This document shows, piece after piece, positions 1-8,254 of a DNA stretch of 41,711 nt (position 1 is its first letter; each line of letters begins with the position of its first letter). Where the stretch lies: assembly GCA_903935195.1 (NCBI GenBank), contig CAIZQW010000466.1:1-41711 (forward strand), in the 5' to 3' direction. The DNA is from an uncultured bacterium (GTDB taxonomy: Bacteria; Verrucomicrobiota; Kiritimatiellia; RFP12; UBA1067). The translations under genes were made by a program, and so were the position numbers. The notes under the pieces are model-generated. The model was not told the origin of the DNA, did not search any database, and was given only the letters and a program-made list of their open reading frames with translations.

Positions 1-1
1 A

Positions 2-613
2 CCTCCCTATACGGCTTTTTCACCTCTCAGCACCTTGATCTCGAATGCGTGCAGCGGCGCGCATCATCAGATGAAGGTGACGGGCGTGGAACGGGAACGG
101 CTGATCGCTTGGGTGGATTGCAATGGCCCCTTCCTCGGGGACGAGGAGATCCGGCAGATGTATGATCCGCAGCATCCCGAAATTGACGCTAATCCGAAGA
201 TTCGTCCGCGTGTCGGGACTGCACCACGTATCAATCGCTTCAACCTCCGTCAGGATGGCGATACCAAGGCACTGTGTGGTCCGCTCAAAATTGTGGATAT
301 AAGCAAAGTGCCAGATCGCGCGCAAATGATACGCGAGTATCGGTTAGGGCCTATTTTGAAAGAGAATTTAAAGGTGGAGATTTTGTCCGCGATCTATGCG
401 ACGAAGGAAACGAAGCCACAGTCTGTGGATGTGACTGAAAAAATTCGTCCGACCTTTAAGGGGACGCGTTACTCGCCCATCCGCAACTACAACGAAGCCT
501 TTGAGCCTATCGCGCCGATTATTAAGCAACTGACAATCGAATACACCATCAACGGAGGGCCAAAGAAGACGGCCACGTTTGAGGAAAACCACGAAATCCT
601 TTTGCCGCACTGA
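2..613 (+). CDS. C-terminal part of a large secreted protein (HzsA-like/cytochrome-associated family), 5' end outside the window
   Basis: The reading frame is open to the left edge, so this is only the tail of a gene. The first visible residues (PPYTAFSPLSTLISN, then a GAHHQMKVT segment and ERLIAWVDCNGPFLG) resemble the end of the HzsA-related domain of large secreted proteins common in Planctomycetes and Verrucomicrobia, where a GxHH motif precedes a W-[IV]-D-x-N segment. The last ~80 residues (ILSAIYAT...DVTEKIRPTF...KQLTIEYTINGG...ATFEENHEILL) look like the small DUF3395-type beta domain that often ends such proteins. Family assignment is from memory of motif patterns, not from a search. 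The function is unknown; a role in extracellular polymer metabolism is only inferred. The TTG at 35 is not a credible start because the frame continues upstream. Confidence 0.6.
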   Translation, partial: PPYTAFSPLSTLISNACSGAHHQMKVTGVERERLIAWVDCNGPFLGDEEIRQMYDPQHPEIDANPKIRPRVGTAPRINRFNLRQDGDTKALCGPLKIVDISKVPDRAQMIREYRLGPILKENLKVEILSAIYATKETKPQSVDVTEKIRPTFKGTRYSPIRNYNEAFEPIAPIIKQLTIEYTINGGPKKTATFEENHEILLPH

Positions 614-698
614 TGTGTTGATCGTTGAGTGAAGTTCAAGAGTATTTAGGGGACGTTAACGCTGTCAGGGGGCCAATTAGGCCAGCCTGCTGTTTTTG

Positions 699-1799
699 TC
701 AACTGACGGAGGGAGTCTGCTTCGTGATAATGACATGGTGCTGTTCGATCCAGAGGTTGATGGGTTCGCCGAGCTTGAAGCGGCCGGGTCTTGGGCCGAG
801 CTCAAAGGTTTTGAACTGGGTAGGGGCTTCGTTAGGATTGGGAATGGCGATCAGATGTTGAGCGACTTCACCAAGGTAGGTCGTTTCACAAAAGTGTCCG
901 CGGAGGCGATTGGGCAGGGCGCTCGTGGGTTTTTCGAGACGGATGTTCTCGGGGCGCAGGCAGAGCTCAACTTGATCATCGAGCGCAAAGGTGGGGTTGT
1001 TCAGGGCTGCGACAAAGATGCCGCAAGAGGTCTCGACCGTGACGGTTGTTGAGGTGACTTCGCGCACACGTCCGGAGATAAAATTAGCCTCGCCAATAAA
1101 GCCTGCCACGAAGCGGTTCAGGGGCCTCTCGTAGATCGCCTCCGGTGTGCCGACCTGCTGGATGACGCCGTCCTTGAGGATGGCAATCCGATCGGCGATC
1201 GAAAGAGCCTCCTTCTGATCATGCGTCACATAGATCGCTGTCAGCCCGGCCTCTTTGCAGATCGTCCGAATTTCCGAGCGCATCTCCAATCGCAGTTTGG
1301 CATCGAGGTTGGAGAGGGGCTCGTCAAGGAGGATACAGCGCGGACGAATGACTAGGGCCCTTGCGAGGGCGACGCGCTGCTGTTGTCCGCCTGAGAGTTG
1401 GTTGGGTTTGTCGTGCGCCCGCTCGGCCATGTGGATCCGTGAAAGAGCCTCCATGACCCGGGTTTTGATCTCTGTTTTTGACAATTTCCGCATCTCGAGT
1501 CCGAAGGCGACATTCTCCGCGAGCGTGAGGTGCGGCCAGAGTGCATAATGCTGAAAGACCATCCCCATCTCCCGCTTGTGCGGAGGCAGGTTCGTGATCT
1601 CCCTTCCATCCACCTTGAGGGTTCCTGAGTCCGGGGTATGGAAGCCCGCGAGGCACCTGAGCAAGGTTGTCTTTCCGCAGCCGCTAGGTCCGAGCAGAAA
1701 AAAGAGCTCACCAGGACGGATCTCGACGCAAACATCCTTCAGGACGGTGAGTTTTCCAAACTGCTTGGTGACATGATCAACGGTTACGGTAACAGACAT
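699..1799 (-). CDS. ABC transporter ATP-binding protein, PotA/UgpC/FbpC type with TOBE domain
   Basis: A 366-residue ATPase of the importer class that energises uptake of polyamines, sugars or ferric iron across the inner membrane. Walker A is GPSGCGKTT near residue 38, followed by the Q-loop ([10 protein letters not shown]), the signature LSGGQQQR, Walker B (CILLDEP) and the switch histidine (THDQ). Residues ~240-366 form the C-terminal TOBE-like beta region expected for this subfamily (LRPENIRL). No permease or binding-protein gene lies beside it, so the substrate cannot be assigned. It starts 6 bases after the stop of the Memo-AMMECR1 gene, with AGGAG just upstream, and is probably cotranscribed with it. 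The downstream 85 bases hold no clear terminator, only a short GGCC-AATTA-GGCC stem. Confidence 0.9.
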   Translation of the reverse strand: MSVTVTVDHVTKQFGKLTVLKDVCVEIRPGELFFLLGPSGCGKTTLLRCLAGFHTPDSGTLKVDGREITNLPPHKREMGMVFQHYALWPHLTLAENVAFGLEMRKLSKTEIKTRVMEALSRIHMAERAHDKPNQLSGGQQQRVALARALVIRPRCILLDEPLSNLDAKLRLEMRSEIRTICKEAGLTAIYVTHDQKEALSIADRIAILKDGVIQQVGTPEAIYERPLNRFVAGFIGEANFISGRVREVTSTTVTVETSCGIFVAALNNPTFALDDQVELCLRPENIRLEKPTSALPNRLRGHFCETTYLGEVAQHLIAIPNPNEAPTQFKTFELGPRPGRFKLGEPINLWIEQHHVIITKQTPSVS

Positions 1800-1805
1800 A
1801 CGCTC

Positions 1806-3329
1806 CTATTCATGGATGACTTGCGCTTCAAAGACAAAGAAGGTGGCACCCTTGTCACGCCACGCATCTTTGGGAAGTCCTGCCTTGAGCGCGAGATGGG
1901 TAAGGGTCTCTTCGACTCCCCAGCCTTGCTCAGGTGCGACTTGCGGAAGAAAGACAGCGCTTCGGTTCGCGCAGGTGAGAAGGACACCGTGTTTTCCAAT
2001 TTCGATCCCTTGCCACGAGGCAATGGGACGTAGTGGTGTCAGGATAGAGATTTCGAGTTTTAGACGGGCAAGTTCGCCTTTGCTCAGGGGTTCGAAACGC
2101 GTGTCATGAAAGGCGGCATTCAGGGACTGTTCGCGCACGACCTTCCAGATTTCGCGGCGGGGCATGATCTCGCCGATGCATCCGCGTAGCTCACCGTCCA
2201 GATTCAACGTGACGAAGCCTCCGCGCACGGCTTGCATGCCAGGTGTGACCACGGCAGGGGGCTTGCCCAGCGCAACGGATTCACCCTCTTTAAAGGCGCA
2301 TTGGAGCGTGGAACGGACTAGTTCAAGGAGCTTCTCACAGTCCGCCTTCTCCAAGTGCTCTGAGGGTGGCGGGTCTTTTACGGGATGGTTTGGGGTCTGG
2401 GACCAGGTTCCATTGACGAGAGCGCCGATGTAACTGACCGAGTTTGAACGATCATGTAGCATCTTCCCTGATGTCTCATACCCGGTTTTCTGAACCACAG
2501 CATCCTTCGGCATCAGCGCGATCAGAAACGCGAGAGGATCACGTCCGCAGACCGTTGCACCAGTTTCATTTAAGTATTTGATAAAGCCGTCGAGGTCCTT
2601 ATTTGTAAAGAGTTCGAAGACGCCCATGTCGAGGGTTTCGATGTTCTTCTCGACATCCTGTGTGAAGGGAACATATCCATAATTGGCACCATAGTGTGTG
2701 AAGTCCGAGCTGGCGATGACCAGTGTTCCTTCATCGAGCAGTTCTCGCAGGGCTGAGGCTGCTTCAATAAGATGTTTCGAATCGAATTGTCCGCAGACCA
2801 TGCAGACCACAGGAATTTTTGTGGAGAGACAGTGCTGAATGAGCGGGAGTTGAATCTGGTCGCTGTGCTCCCGCAAATGGGCTTGCGGTTCGCTGGTGAC
2901 AAAGGGGAGTTTGCGCAATTTTGCAACAAAGGCGGTGTCGACCGTCAGTTCGCCAAGGGGTGTTTTAAAGTGTGTTGCCTCTGGGACGCTGACAAGATTG
3001 GTCATTCCCACGTAGTGGCTGGGGCCCATGACAATGATTCGTTTCAGGGGTTTGGGGTCGATCCGCAAATAGACACTTGCGGCGACGGCTCCTGAGTAAC
3101 GGTAGCCAGCATGGGGAACGACAGCCGCACATATATGCTGCTTCCGAACAGGAGATAAGCCGCGCAAGCGCTCATTCAAATCATCCCGCAGGCCCGTTTC
3201 ACTTTCAGAAAACCAGTGTCCTGCCAAAGGAGAAACCATGACTTTCTTCATTTCAACATCCTTCCTACACACGGTTAAAAAGGCAACACATGCACTGATT
3301 AAGACAGTCAGTAAGCCAACCCATTTCAT
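1806..3329 (-). CDS. AmmeMemoRadiSam system protein B/A fusion (Memo domain + AMMECR1 domain)
   Basis: A 507-residue fusion. Residues ~30-310 are a Memo-like (AmmeMemoRadiSam protein B) domain related to class III extradiol dioxygenases, with VVPHAGYRYSG, GPSHYVG, SSDFTHYG and CGRDPLAF as the conserved putative metal-site segments. Residues ~330-507 are an AMMECR1 domain (RGGFVTLNLDGELRGCIG, then AAFHDTRFEPL and LEISILTP). These families usually occur with a radical SAM partner, which is not in the window; the biochemical role is unresolved. The first 26 residues are hydrophobic (a possible signal anchor), whereas Memo proteins are normally cytosolic. Two starts have good ribosome sites: ATG at 3329 (AGGAG, 6 bases) and the internal ATG at 3251 (AAGGA, 7 bases), the latter giving a leaderless protein beginning MKKVMVSP. 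Confidence 0.85.
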   Translation of the reverse strand: MKWVGLLTVLISACVAFLTVCRKDVEMKKVMVSPLAGHWFSESETGLRDDLNERLRGLSPVRKQHICAAVVPHAGYRYSGAVAASVYLRIDPKPLKRIIVMGPSHYVGMTNLVSVPEATHFKTPLGELTVDTAFVAKLRKLPFVTSEPQAHLREHSDQIQLPLIQHCLSTKIPVVCMVCGQFDSKHLIEAASALRELLDEGTLVIASSDFTHYGANYGYVPFTQDVEKNIETLDMGVFELFTNKDLDGFIKYLNETGATVCGRDPLAFLIALMPKDAVVQKTGYETSGKMLHDRSNSVSYIGALVNGTWSQTPNHPVKDPPPSEHLEKADCEKLLELVRSTLQCAFKEGESVALGKPPAVVTPGMQAVRGGFVTLNLDGELRGCIGEIMPRREIWKVVREQSLNAAFHDTRFEPLSKGELARLKLEISILTPLRPIASWQGIEIGKHGVLLTCANRSAVFLPQVAPEQGWGVEETLTHLALKAGLPKDAWRDKGATFFVFEAQVIHE

Positions 3330-3351
3330 ATGTGTCTCCTAGATAGCCTTT

Positions 3352-3380
3352 AGTTTAATACTGATGCGCTAAAATCGCAA
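3352..3380 (-). promoter_or_regulatory. Possible promoter of the Memo-AMMECR1/ABC ATPase pair
   Basis: On the minus strand TTGCGA and TAAACT are separated by 17 bases, each matching four of six consensus bases, about 25 bases upstream of the ATG at 3329. Spacing and position fit a sigma-70 promoter; the match is weak. Confidence 0.35.
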
Positions 3381-3400
3381 GCGAGTAATTCCGGAGATCG

Positions 3401-3509
3401 GAGATCAGAGGTCGGAGGGCAGAAAACGGCGGTCAGCATCGGAAGTATGGAATTGACACGCGTGAGCGATTTAATTAAAGTTGAGCTTTTATTTTCGGTC
3501 TCTGATCTC
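3401..3509. repeat. Inverted GAGATCAGAG repeat flanking the fmdB promoter
   Basis: GAGATCAGAG at 3401-3410 has an exact inverted partner CTCTGATCTC at 3500-3509. Both sit in longer runs of GGAGATC/GGTCGGAGG and GGTCTCTGATCTCTGAAC words that look like eroded copies of an interspersed repeat. The arms are separated by ~90 bases that contain the predicted fmdB promoter. Confidence 0.6.
3453..3481 (+). promoter_or_regulatory. Predicted sigma-70 promoter of fmdB
   Basis: A perfect TTGACA (3453-3458) is followed after 17 bases by TAAAGT (3476-3481, four of six matches). The implied transcript starts about 45 bases before the fmdB ATG at 3536, leaving room for its GGAG ribosome site. Confidence 0.55.
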
Positions 3510-3535
3510 TGAACTCTCTTACGGAGCCCCACCAC

Positions 3536-3769
3536 ATGCCGATTTACGAATATACCTGTCCAGCCTGTCAGAAGACCTTCGAACATCTGGCCCGGACGCT
3601 TTCGGACAAGCCTAAAGCCTGTTTGGCTTGTGGAAACAAGAAGGGGCTGGTGAAGCAATTCTCGACCTTTGCTCCCGCAAAATCAGCACCGTCAATGCCT
3701 TCAGGCTGCCATGGCTGCGCAGGCGCCTCGAGCTGTCCATCCCTCTCGCATGGCGGATGCCACGGCTGA
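3536..3769 (+). CDS. FmdB-family zinc ribbon protein
   Basis: A 77-residue protein beginning MPIYEYTCPACQKTFEH, the hallmark start of the FmdB family of putative regulatory zinc ribbons. Two CxxC pairs are visible, C9/C12 and C29/C32, which would bind one zinc. The tail is rich in Cys, His and Gly (SGCHGCAGASSCPS...GGCHG), as is common in this family and possibly an additional metal site. It stands alone between divergent and convergent neighbours. No molecular function is established for most members. Start chosen at the family-typical MPIYEY with GGAG upstream. Confidence 0.85.
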   Translation: MPIYEYTCPACQKTFEHLARTLSDKPKACLACGNKKGLVKQFSTFAPAKSAPSMPSGCHGCAGASSCPSLSHGGCHG

Positions 3770-3802
3770 ACTGTTTATGGGTCGGCCCTGTTTTTAGGGG
3801 TT

Positions 3803-3835
3803 CAACTGCCAACTGCTACTGCCAACTGCCACTGC
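3803..3835. repeat. Short AACTGCC tandem repeat
   Basis: Five tandem near-copies of a CAACTGC/TACTGC/CACTGC word lie between the stop codons of fmdB and ftsZ. They are 6-7 bases long with small changes. Nothing shows a function. Confidence 0.6.
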
Positions 3836-3837
3836 AC

Positions 3838-3853
3838 AGCCCCGAGAGGGGCT
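3838..3853. terminator. Short hairpin at the convergent fmdB/ftsZ ends
   Basis: AGCCCC-GAGA-GGGGCT makes a perfect 6-bp stem with a tetraloop and overlaps the ftsZ stop codon. A second stem, CCCT-GTTTTT-AGGG, lies at about 3786-3800. Neither is followed by a clear T-run, so intrinsic termination is uncertain. Confidence 0.35.
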
Positions 3854-5036
3854 ACCGGTCGAGTTGGATGTTCTTTCGGATATAGGTCGGGATATCGAGG
3901 TCCTGACCATTGAAGATGGTCGGCTCGACATTTTGAAACTTCCCTTTCCCCGTGGCTCCGACAGCGAGTTTGGACTTCCCTTTGTTACGTCTCGCACCGC
4001 CTGGCTGAATATGGAAGACCTCAGCGGGGGGTACGGAGGGAACTGTTGCTGGAGATGCAGACGAGACTTTTTTGGTATCGGGTAGGGGAGCTCCAGTACT
4101 TTCAAAACAGAAGAGAACGACTTCGATGCGCCACTCGAAGGAGGCATCCATCACCGTTCCCATTTCAATCTGACAGTCTGGTTTACACCAACCGCGCAAG
4201 GTTTTCATAATCTCGCCGATCTCAGAGAGACGAAGATCTGAGCCTGCAAGAATACCAACCAAGAGGGCATTTGCCTTTTTGATGGATTCGCCTGCATGGA
4301 GCAGTTGACTTTCACAAAGGGCCTTTGTCAAGGTTGTAGCCCGATCCGCTCCAGTGGCTTGTACGGTACCAAAAGTTGCAGTACCTCCCTGCACGATAAA
4401 CGAATGGAGTCGTTCGGCATTAATACTTAAGAAGCCGGGACGCGTCAAGAGACGCCAGAGCAATGTCACACCCGACGCGAGTATCTCATTGGCTGACGCG
4501 ATGGCGGCAGGGAGTTGGACCTCATTCGTCGCGTTGAAAAGTTCATCAAGCTTGATGCTGCACAGCGAGTCCACATGATCTTCAATCATGGCTTGGGCTC
4601 GATTGGCGATTGCACGTCGTGCGGGTCCTTCAAAGTCAAAGGGTTCTGTGGCGATGCAGAGGGTTGCAATCCCTTGTTCGTGTAAGGTGCTAACGACTTC
4701 AGGGGTGACACCACTTCCTGTCCCTGCACCCATACAGGTGAGAATAACCGCGGTGCGCACACCTTGCAGATGCGGGTGTAGCAGGTGAATATCATCTTGA
4801 ATAGCGAGTCTGCCTTTGACTGCATCGCCGCCCGTTCCGTTACCCGAAAGACGCGCTGCACCAATGAGGAGGCAGGGGATGGCGTCTGCACTCCATTCAC
4901 GATTTGCCATGGCATCGGTGTCAATACAAACGATCCGCATCGGCTCCGCATAGCGCTGATGGATGGCAGCAGCTAATCGTGAGCCACCCCCGCCAATACC
5001 GATCAAGATAAGAGGTAATTGATGTTCGTTGTTCAT
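3852..5036 (-). CDS. ftsZ: Divergent FtsZ, cell-division tubulin homologue with a degenerate T7 loop
   Basis: A 394-residue FtsZ, the GTP-binding scaffold of the division ring. The N-terminal glycine loop (IGIGGGGSR, residues 12-20), the tubulin-type T4 loop (GAGTGSG, 103-109, against the usual GGGTGTG) and the PFDFEG...R segment (132-141) are kept. The final residues DLDIPTYIRKN match the conserved C-terminal peptide that binds FtsA and ZipA. The T7 loop, which completes the GTPase site of the next subunit, is altered: aligned without gaps from TRPG to ADRA, the catalytic N-x-D-x-x-D reads S204-I-N206-A-E-R209. The gene overlaps ftsA by ATGA, so the two are probably translationally coupled. 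It may be a slow or non-hydrolysing FtsZ, or one of two paralogues. Identity as FtsZ is secure; activity is not. Confidence 0.9.
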   Translation of the reverse strand: MNNEHQLPLILIGIGGGGSRLAAAIHQRYAEPMRIVCIDTDAMANREWSADAIPCLLIGAARLSGNGTGGDAVKGRLAIQDDIHLLHPHLQGVRTAVILTCMGAGTGSGVTPEVVSTLHEQGIATLCIATEPFDFEGPARRAIANRAQAMIEDHVDSLCSIKLDELFNATNEVQLPAAIASANEILASGVTLLWRLLTRPGFLSINAERLHSFIVQGGTATFGTVQATGADRATTLTKALCESQLLHAGESIKKANALLVGILAGSDLRLSEIGEIMKTLRGWCKPDCQIEMGTVMDASFEWRIEVVLFCFESTGAPLPDTKKVSSASPATVPSVPPAEVFHIQPGGARRNKGKSKLAVGATGKGKFQNVEPTIFNGQDLDIPTYIRKNIQLDR

Positions 5037-6238
5037 GAATGAAACACTTTCCCGATGAGTTTGCGAAGGGGTGAGAGCAGTCCAGTGTCTTCGTAGGTTT
5101 TCTGGCCATAGATGATGAGGCCCGCAACCGTTGCGTATGAAGCGGGTTGCTCAACCTTATCAACGAGCCCTTCAACATTGATGGGGAGTCCGATCTTGCA
5201 AGGGATACCCAGTGTACGTTGAGCCAGTTCTGAGAGTTTTCGCAGATAGGCACCTCCTCCTGTGAGTACGCAACCTGCTCCCAAGTGGATGAGAACGCCT
5301 GCCTCTTCTAATCGTGAGCGGAGGATCTTCAAGGTCTCCTCCATACGCGCATTGATGACAGCGTGTAGGGCCTTGTAGCTGATGGACCGTTCCGCAGCTC
5401 CGACCTCTGCAGGCAACGCAATACGGCGGGAAGCACCCGTGGGTTCGATGATGGCTGACCCATCGCTTCTTTTGAGTTCTTCCGCACGGAAAAGGGGGAT
5501 CGTGAATGCCAACGCAATATCATTTGTGATATGATCGCCGCCTACAGCAATACTACCAATGGCCGAGACGATACCGTTTGTATACGCCACATAATTAGTG
5601 GTGCCGCCACCAAAGTCAATCAAGACCACACCATTCTTCTTTTGTTCGGGGGTGAGAACGGCTAACGCTGCGCAGACCCCTGAGAAAGCCACATCGGTTA
5701 CATCGAGCCTGGCGCTTTTGGCCACATTCACGACATTCTCAATGCGATTTTTTTGTCCATGAACAATAAGGGTGCTGAAGCTCAGTGTATTGCAACGCAT
5801 GCCTTGCGGTGCAAGGATACCAGGCTGATCATCAAGCGTATAGGTCTGGCGAATCGTGTGTAGTACTTGGCGGTCGATCTCCAGCTGTGTTTCGTTCGCG
5901 ATCGAGGTCACCTCTTCCACATCTTCGCGCGTGACGACACGGTCACTTGAACGAATCGGGATTTGTCCGTTGCCATGATTCGACTGAATATGCCCTCCGG
6001 AGGTGGCCATCAAGACTTGCCAGACATCCACGCCGGCCGCCTTCTCAGCCTCCATTGCCGCGGTATCCACTCCGAGCTGTGCCTGCTGGAGGTCAATGAC
6101 TTGACCTTTCCGAACGCCTGTGGTCGGATATTTTCCGATCCCTGTAATTCGCATCTTTCCGTCTTCCCCGGCCTCGCCGACACACACGACGGTCCGAGAC
6201 GTTCCGATTTCCAATGCTGCAATTGGAGGCATTCCCAT
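5033..6238 (-). CDS. ftsA: Cell division protein FtsA
   Basis: An actin-fold ATPase that anchors FtsZ to the membrane. Visible actin-family motifs are ALEIGTSRT near the N-terminus (phosphate 1), VVLIDFGGGTTNY (phosphate 2) and VLTGGGAYL (adenosine site). The C-terminus SPLRKLIGKVFHS is a basic amphipathic helix of the kind that inserts in the inner membrane. The start at 6238 (MGMPPIAAL) is preferred because GAGG lies 6 bases upstream; an in-frame ATG at 6250 is the alternative, and the longer upstream frame lies inside ftsQ. It follows the ftsQ stop by about 20 bases and overlaps ftsZ by 4 bases. Confidence 0.93.
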   Translation of the reverse strand: MGMPPIAALEIGTSRTVVCVGEAGEDGKMRITGIGKYPTTGVRKGQVIDLQQAQLGVDTAAMEAEKAAGVDVWQVLMATSGGHIQSNHGNGQIPIRSSDRVVTREDVEEVTSIANETQLEIDRQVLHTIRQTYTLDDQPGILAPQGMRCNTLSFSTLIVHGQKNRIENVVNVAKSARLDVTDVAFSGVCAALAVLTPEQKKNGVVLIDFGGGTTNYVAYTNGIVSAIGSIAVGGDHITNDIALAFTIPLFRAEELKRSDGSAIIEPTGASRRIALPAEVGAAERSISYKALHAVINARMEETLKILRSRLEEAGVLIHLGAGCVLTGGGAYLRKLSELAQRTLGIPCKIGLPINVEGLVDKVEQPASYATVAGLIIYGQKTYEDTGLLSPLRKLIGKVFHS

Positions 6239-6260
6239 ACTCAACCTCATCTCTCTTACG

Positions 6261-7148
6261 TTATTCGATACCCGGGAGGGTTGCTGCAATCCGTCCCTGC
6301 ACCCGTGCATCCCACATCAAACAGATCGAGCCTGCTTCAGTTTCCATGAGCCGCGCGAGGTCATCAAAGTGAGCCTGCATCTTTGCAAAAGTATCCTTCT
6401 CATCATCGTCCATACCCTCCCATGCAAACTTGGCTTGACGGTGATCCGAGAAGGTTAAGAGCAGGTAGTCGTCTTTTACGGTATCCAATTCAAGGAGACG
6501 CAGTCGGACTTCAGGACGCTGCGCAGAATTGACGAGACGTACCGCAGACATATCAATTCCCCGCAACCGATCGCCGGGTTTCAAGCTCCCAATGTTTTCT
6601 GATCCTTTGATTAAGGGCAGTGTGCCGATGCCAGCGTTACGGTTGAAGACAACGCCCTCCTCGTCAATGACACGGCCCTCTGTTCCCTTCATGCCGATAC
6701 GGGCAATCGGTTCGCGTTCAGTGATCGTGATGATGAGTTTATTCGGCATTCTCCGGACAATCGTAAGGTCCCGGATGTTTGCCGTCCACTCGAGCAAGTC
6801 TTTCCGTTTCTGTTCGATTGGAAGATCAAAGACATTTACCCCTTCAGTTAACCCTAGTACGCCACAGATGACTTCAGCTGTCAGCGTCTTTCCGGTTGTG
6901 ACGGTGACGTTTTTACGGATGTCCTTTAATGTAAAAATAGGGGAGGTTCTGAAGTAGTAGTGATTAAAGAGGAACCATCCGCCTTGGCAAACAAGCCAGG
7001 TTGTCAGGAGTATGAGCACGAGTAGCAAGCTGAACTTGACTTTGGGAGGAAGTTCAATGCCCGTCTGGATACCGGTCACGCGGCGTCCATTACCCGTTGC
7101 ACGCCCAGGGGGAGGTGCGGGTTTACTTTTAAAAAGAGTCCATTTCAT
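6261..7148 (-). CDS. ftsQ: Cell division protein FtsQ (POTRA domain)
   Basis: A 295-residue single-pass inner-membrane protein that links early and late divisome proteins. A basic cytoplasmic stretch is followed by one membrane segment (FSLLLVLILLTTWLVC, ~residues 36-51), then a POTRA-like region (FTLKDIRKNVTVTTG ... GVNVFDLPIEQKRKDLLEW ... IRDLTIVRRMPNKLIITITER) and the FtsQ beta domain. The start at 7148 (MKWTLFKSK) is chosen since longer versions run far into ddl. No good ribosome site is visible. Gene order ddl-ftsQ-ftsA-ftsZ supports the name even though sequence conservation in this family is low. Confidence 0.88.
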   Translation of the reverse strand: MKWTLFKSKPAPPPGRATGNGRRVTGIQTGIELPPKVKFSLLLVLILLTTWLVCQGGWFLFNHYYFRTSPIFTLKDIRKNVTVTTGKTLTAEVICGVLGLTEGVNVFDLPIEQKRKDLLEWTANIRDLTIVRRMPNKLIITITEREPIARIGMKGTEGRVIDEEGVVFNRNAGIGTLPLIKGSENIGSLKPGDRLRGIDMSAVRLVNSAQRPEVRLRLLELDTVKDDYLLLTFSDHRQAKFAWEGMDDDEKDTFAKMQAHFDDLARLMETEAGSICLMWDARVQGRIAATLPGIE

Positions 7149-7194
7149 GAGGTCGTGATCTTTGTAACTTTCTTCGCGGATATCATGAGAATAC

Positions 7195-8097
7195 TTAATG
7201 ATGTGCGGCAAGTGATAATAGATGTACGCAGAGTGTACCGAAGGATTCACCTGCGCGTGCTGCGGCTTTCGGTAGAAGGCTGGTTGCGGTAAGTCCAGGC
7301 AGGGTGTTGACTTCGAGAATAAACAATTGGCCCTCTGGTGTGACACGGAAATCAACACGACTGACCCCGCGACAGCCCAGCGCGTGAAAAGCTTGAACCG
7401 CCACGTTCTGGCAGGTGAGAAGCAGTGCACGATCCACGTCCGCCTCATCCTCAGGGAAAAGATACTGCGTCATGCCCGCCGTGTATTTTTCTTTGAAGCC
7501 ATACCAGCCGTTTGGCGCCCGGATCTCGACGACAGGCAAGGCCTTACCACCGAGCACGCCCACGGTCCATTCACGGCCAGGGATGTAGCGTTCAACAAGA
7601 ACCTCTCCAAGAGGGTCAACGCTGCGGGCTTCGGCAAGGGCAGTAGCCCATTGGGAAGGCTCTGACACCTTGGAAATACCGACACTGGAACCGTCTCTGG
7701 GTGGTTTAACGACCACGGGGAGGGGAAGGGACGAGGAGGTCATGTCGTTGGTCAGGACTTCATAGGGGGGTGTGGGAAGATTCGCGGCATCCAGACAACG
7801 CTTCGTCGCAATCTTATCCATGGCAAGTTTGCTTGCAGCAACACCAGGCCCCGTGTAGGGGATACTTAATTGGTCGAGGTCATGTTGCACTCCGCCATTC
7901 TCACCATATCCGCCGTGAAGGGCCAAGAATACAGCCTCGATATCACGAGGAAGCTCCTCGACGCTGTCTTTATTGAGGATAACAGGGAGGACCTCAAGCC
8001 CTTCGGCTTGCAAGGCAGAAACAACGGCTCCGCCCGAGCGCAAAGAGACTTCTCTCTCGTTTGATGTTCCACCCATGAGGACTGCTACGCGTTTCAT
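7195..8097 (-). CDS. ddl: D-alanine--D-alanine ligase
   Basis: A 300-residue ATP-grasp ligase that joins two D-alanines for peptidoglycan precursor synthesis in the cytoplasm. The N-terminus VAVLMGGTSNEREVSLRSG, the ALHGGYGENGG segment, the ATP-grasp stretch VVVKPPRDGSSVGI and the metal-binding end (RVDFRV ... FILEVNTLPGLT) are all typical. An EKY motif stands where D-Ala-D-Ala enzymes have tyrosine rather than the phenylalanine of D-Ala-D-lactate ligases, which suggests normal D-Ala-D-Ala product. It heads the division cluster; murB/murC, often upstream, are absent here. The 157-base gap upstream should hold its promoter, and a terminator in it closes the rplQ operon. Confidence 0.95.
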   Translation of the reverse strand: MKRVAVLMGGTSNEREVSLRSGGAVVSALQAEGLEVLPVILNKDSVEELPRDIEAVFLALHGGYGENGGVQHDLDQLSIPYTGPGVAASKLAMDKIATKRCLDAANLPTPPYEVLTNDMTSSSLPLPVVVKPPRDGSSVGISKVSEPSQWATALAEARSVDPLGEVLVERYIPGREWTVGVLGGKALPVVEIRAPNGWYGFKEKYTAGMTQYLFPEDEADVDRALLLTCQNVAVQAFHALGCRGVSRVDFRVTPEGQLFILEVNTLPGLTATSLLPKAAARAGESFGTLCVHLLSLAAHH

Positions 8098-8182
8098 AGA
8101 AAAAACCGCTCTTTCCCTGATTTAAAAAGTTATCATAGAATAGCGTAAACAGTGCAACGAATAAATACAAAAATGCACAAAC

Positions 8183-8225
8183 CTAAAAAATAAGAAGGTG
8201 GATACGGATGACGTACCCACCTTCT
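8183..8225 (-). terminator. Intrinsic terminator of the rpmJ-rplQ operon
   Basis: On the minus strand AGAAGGTGG (8225-8217) pairs perfectly with CCACCTTCT (8201-8193) around a 15-base loop, followed by TATTTTTTAGG. It lies 30 bases past the rplQ stop and before ddl. Confidence 0.85.
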
Positions 8226-8254
8226 CTTCCAAACGGCTCGGAAGCCATGAGGTT

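Noticed and set aside
614-698. A GGCC-AATTA-GGCC stem between convergent genes as a terminator
   Set aside because: The 4-bp stem is too short and the T-run is not directly adjacent.
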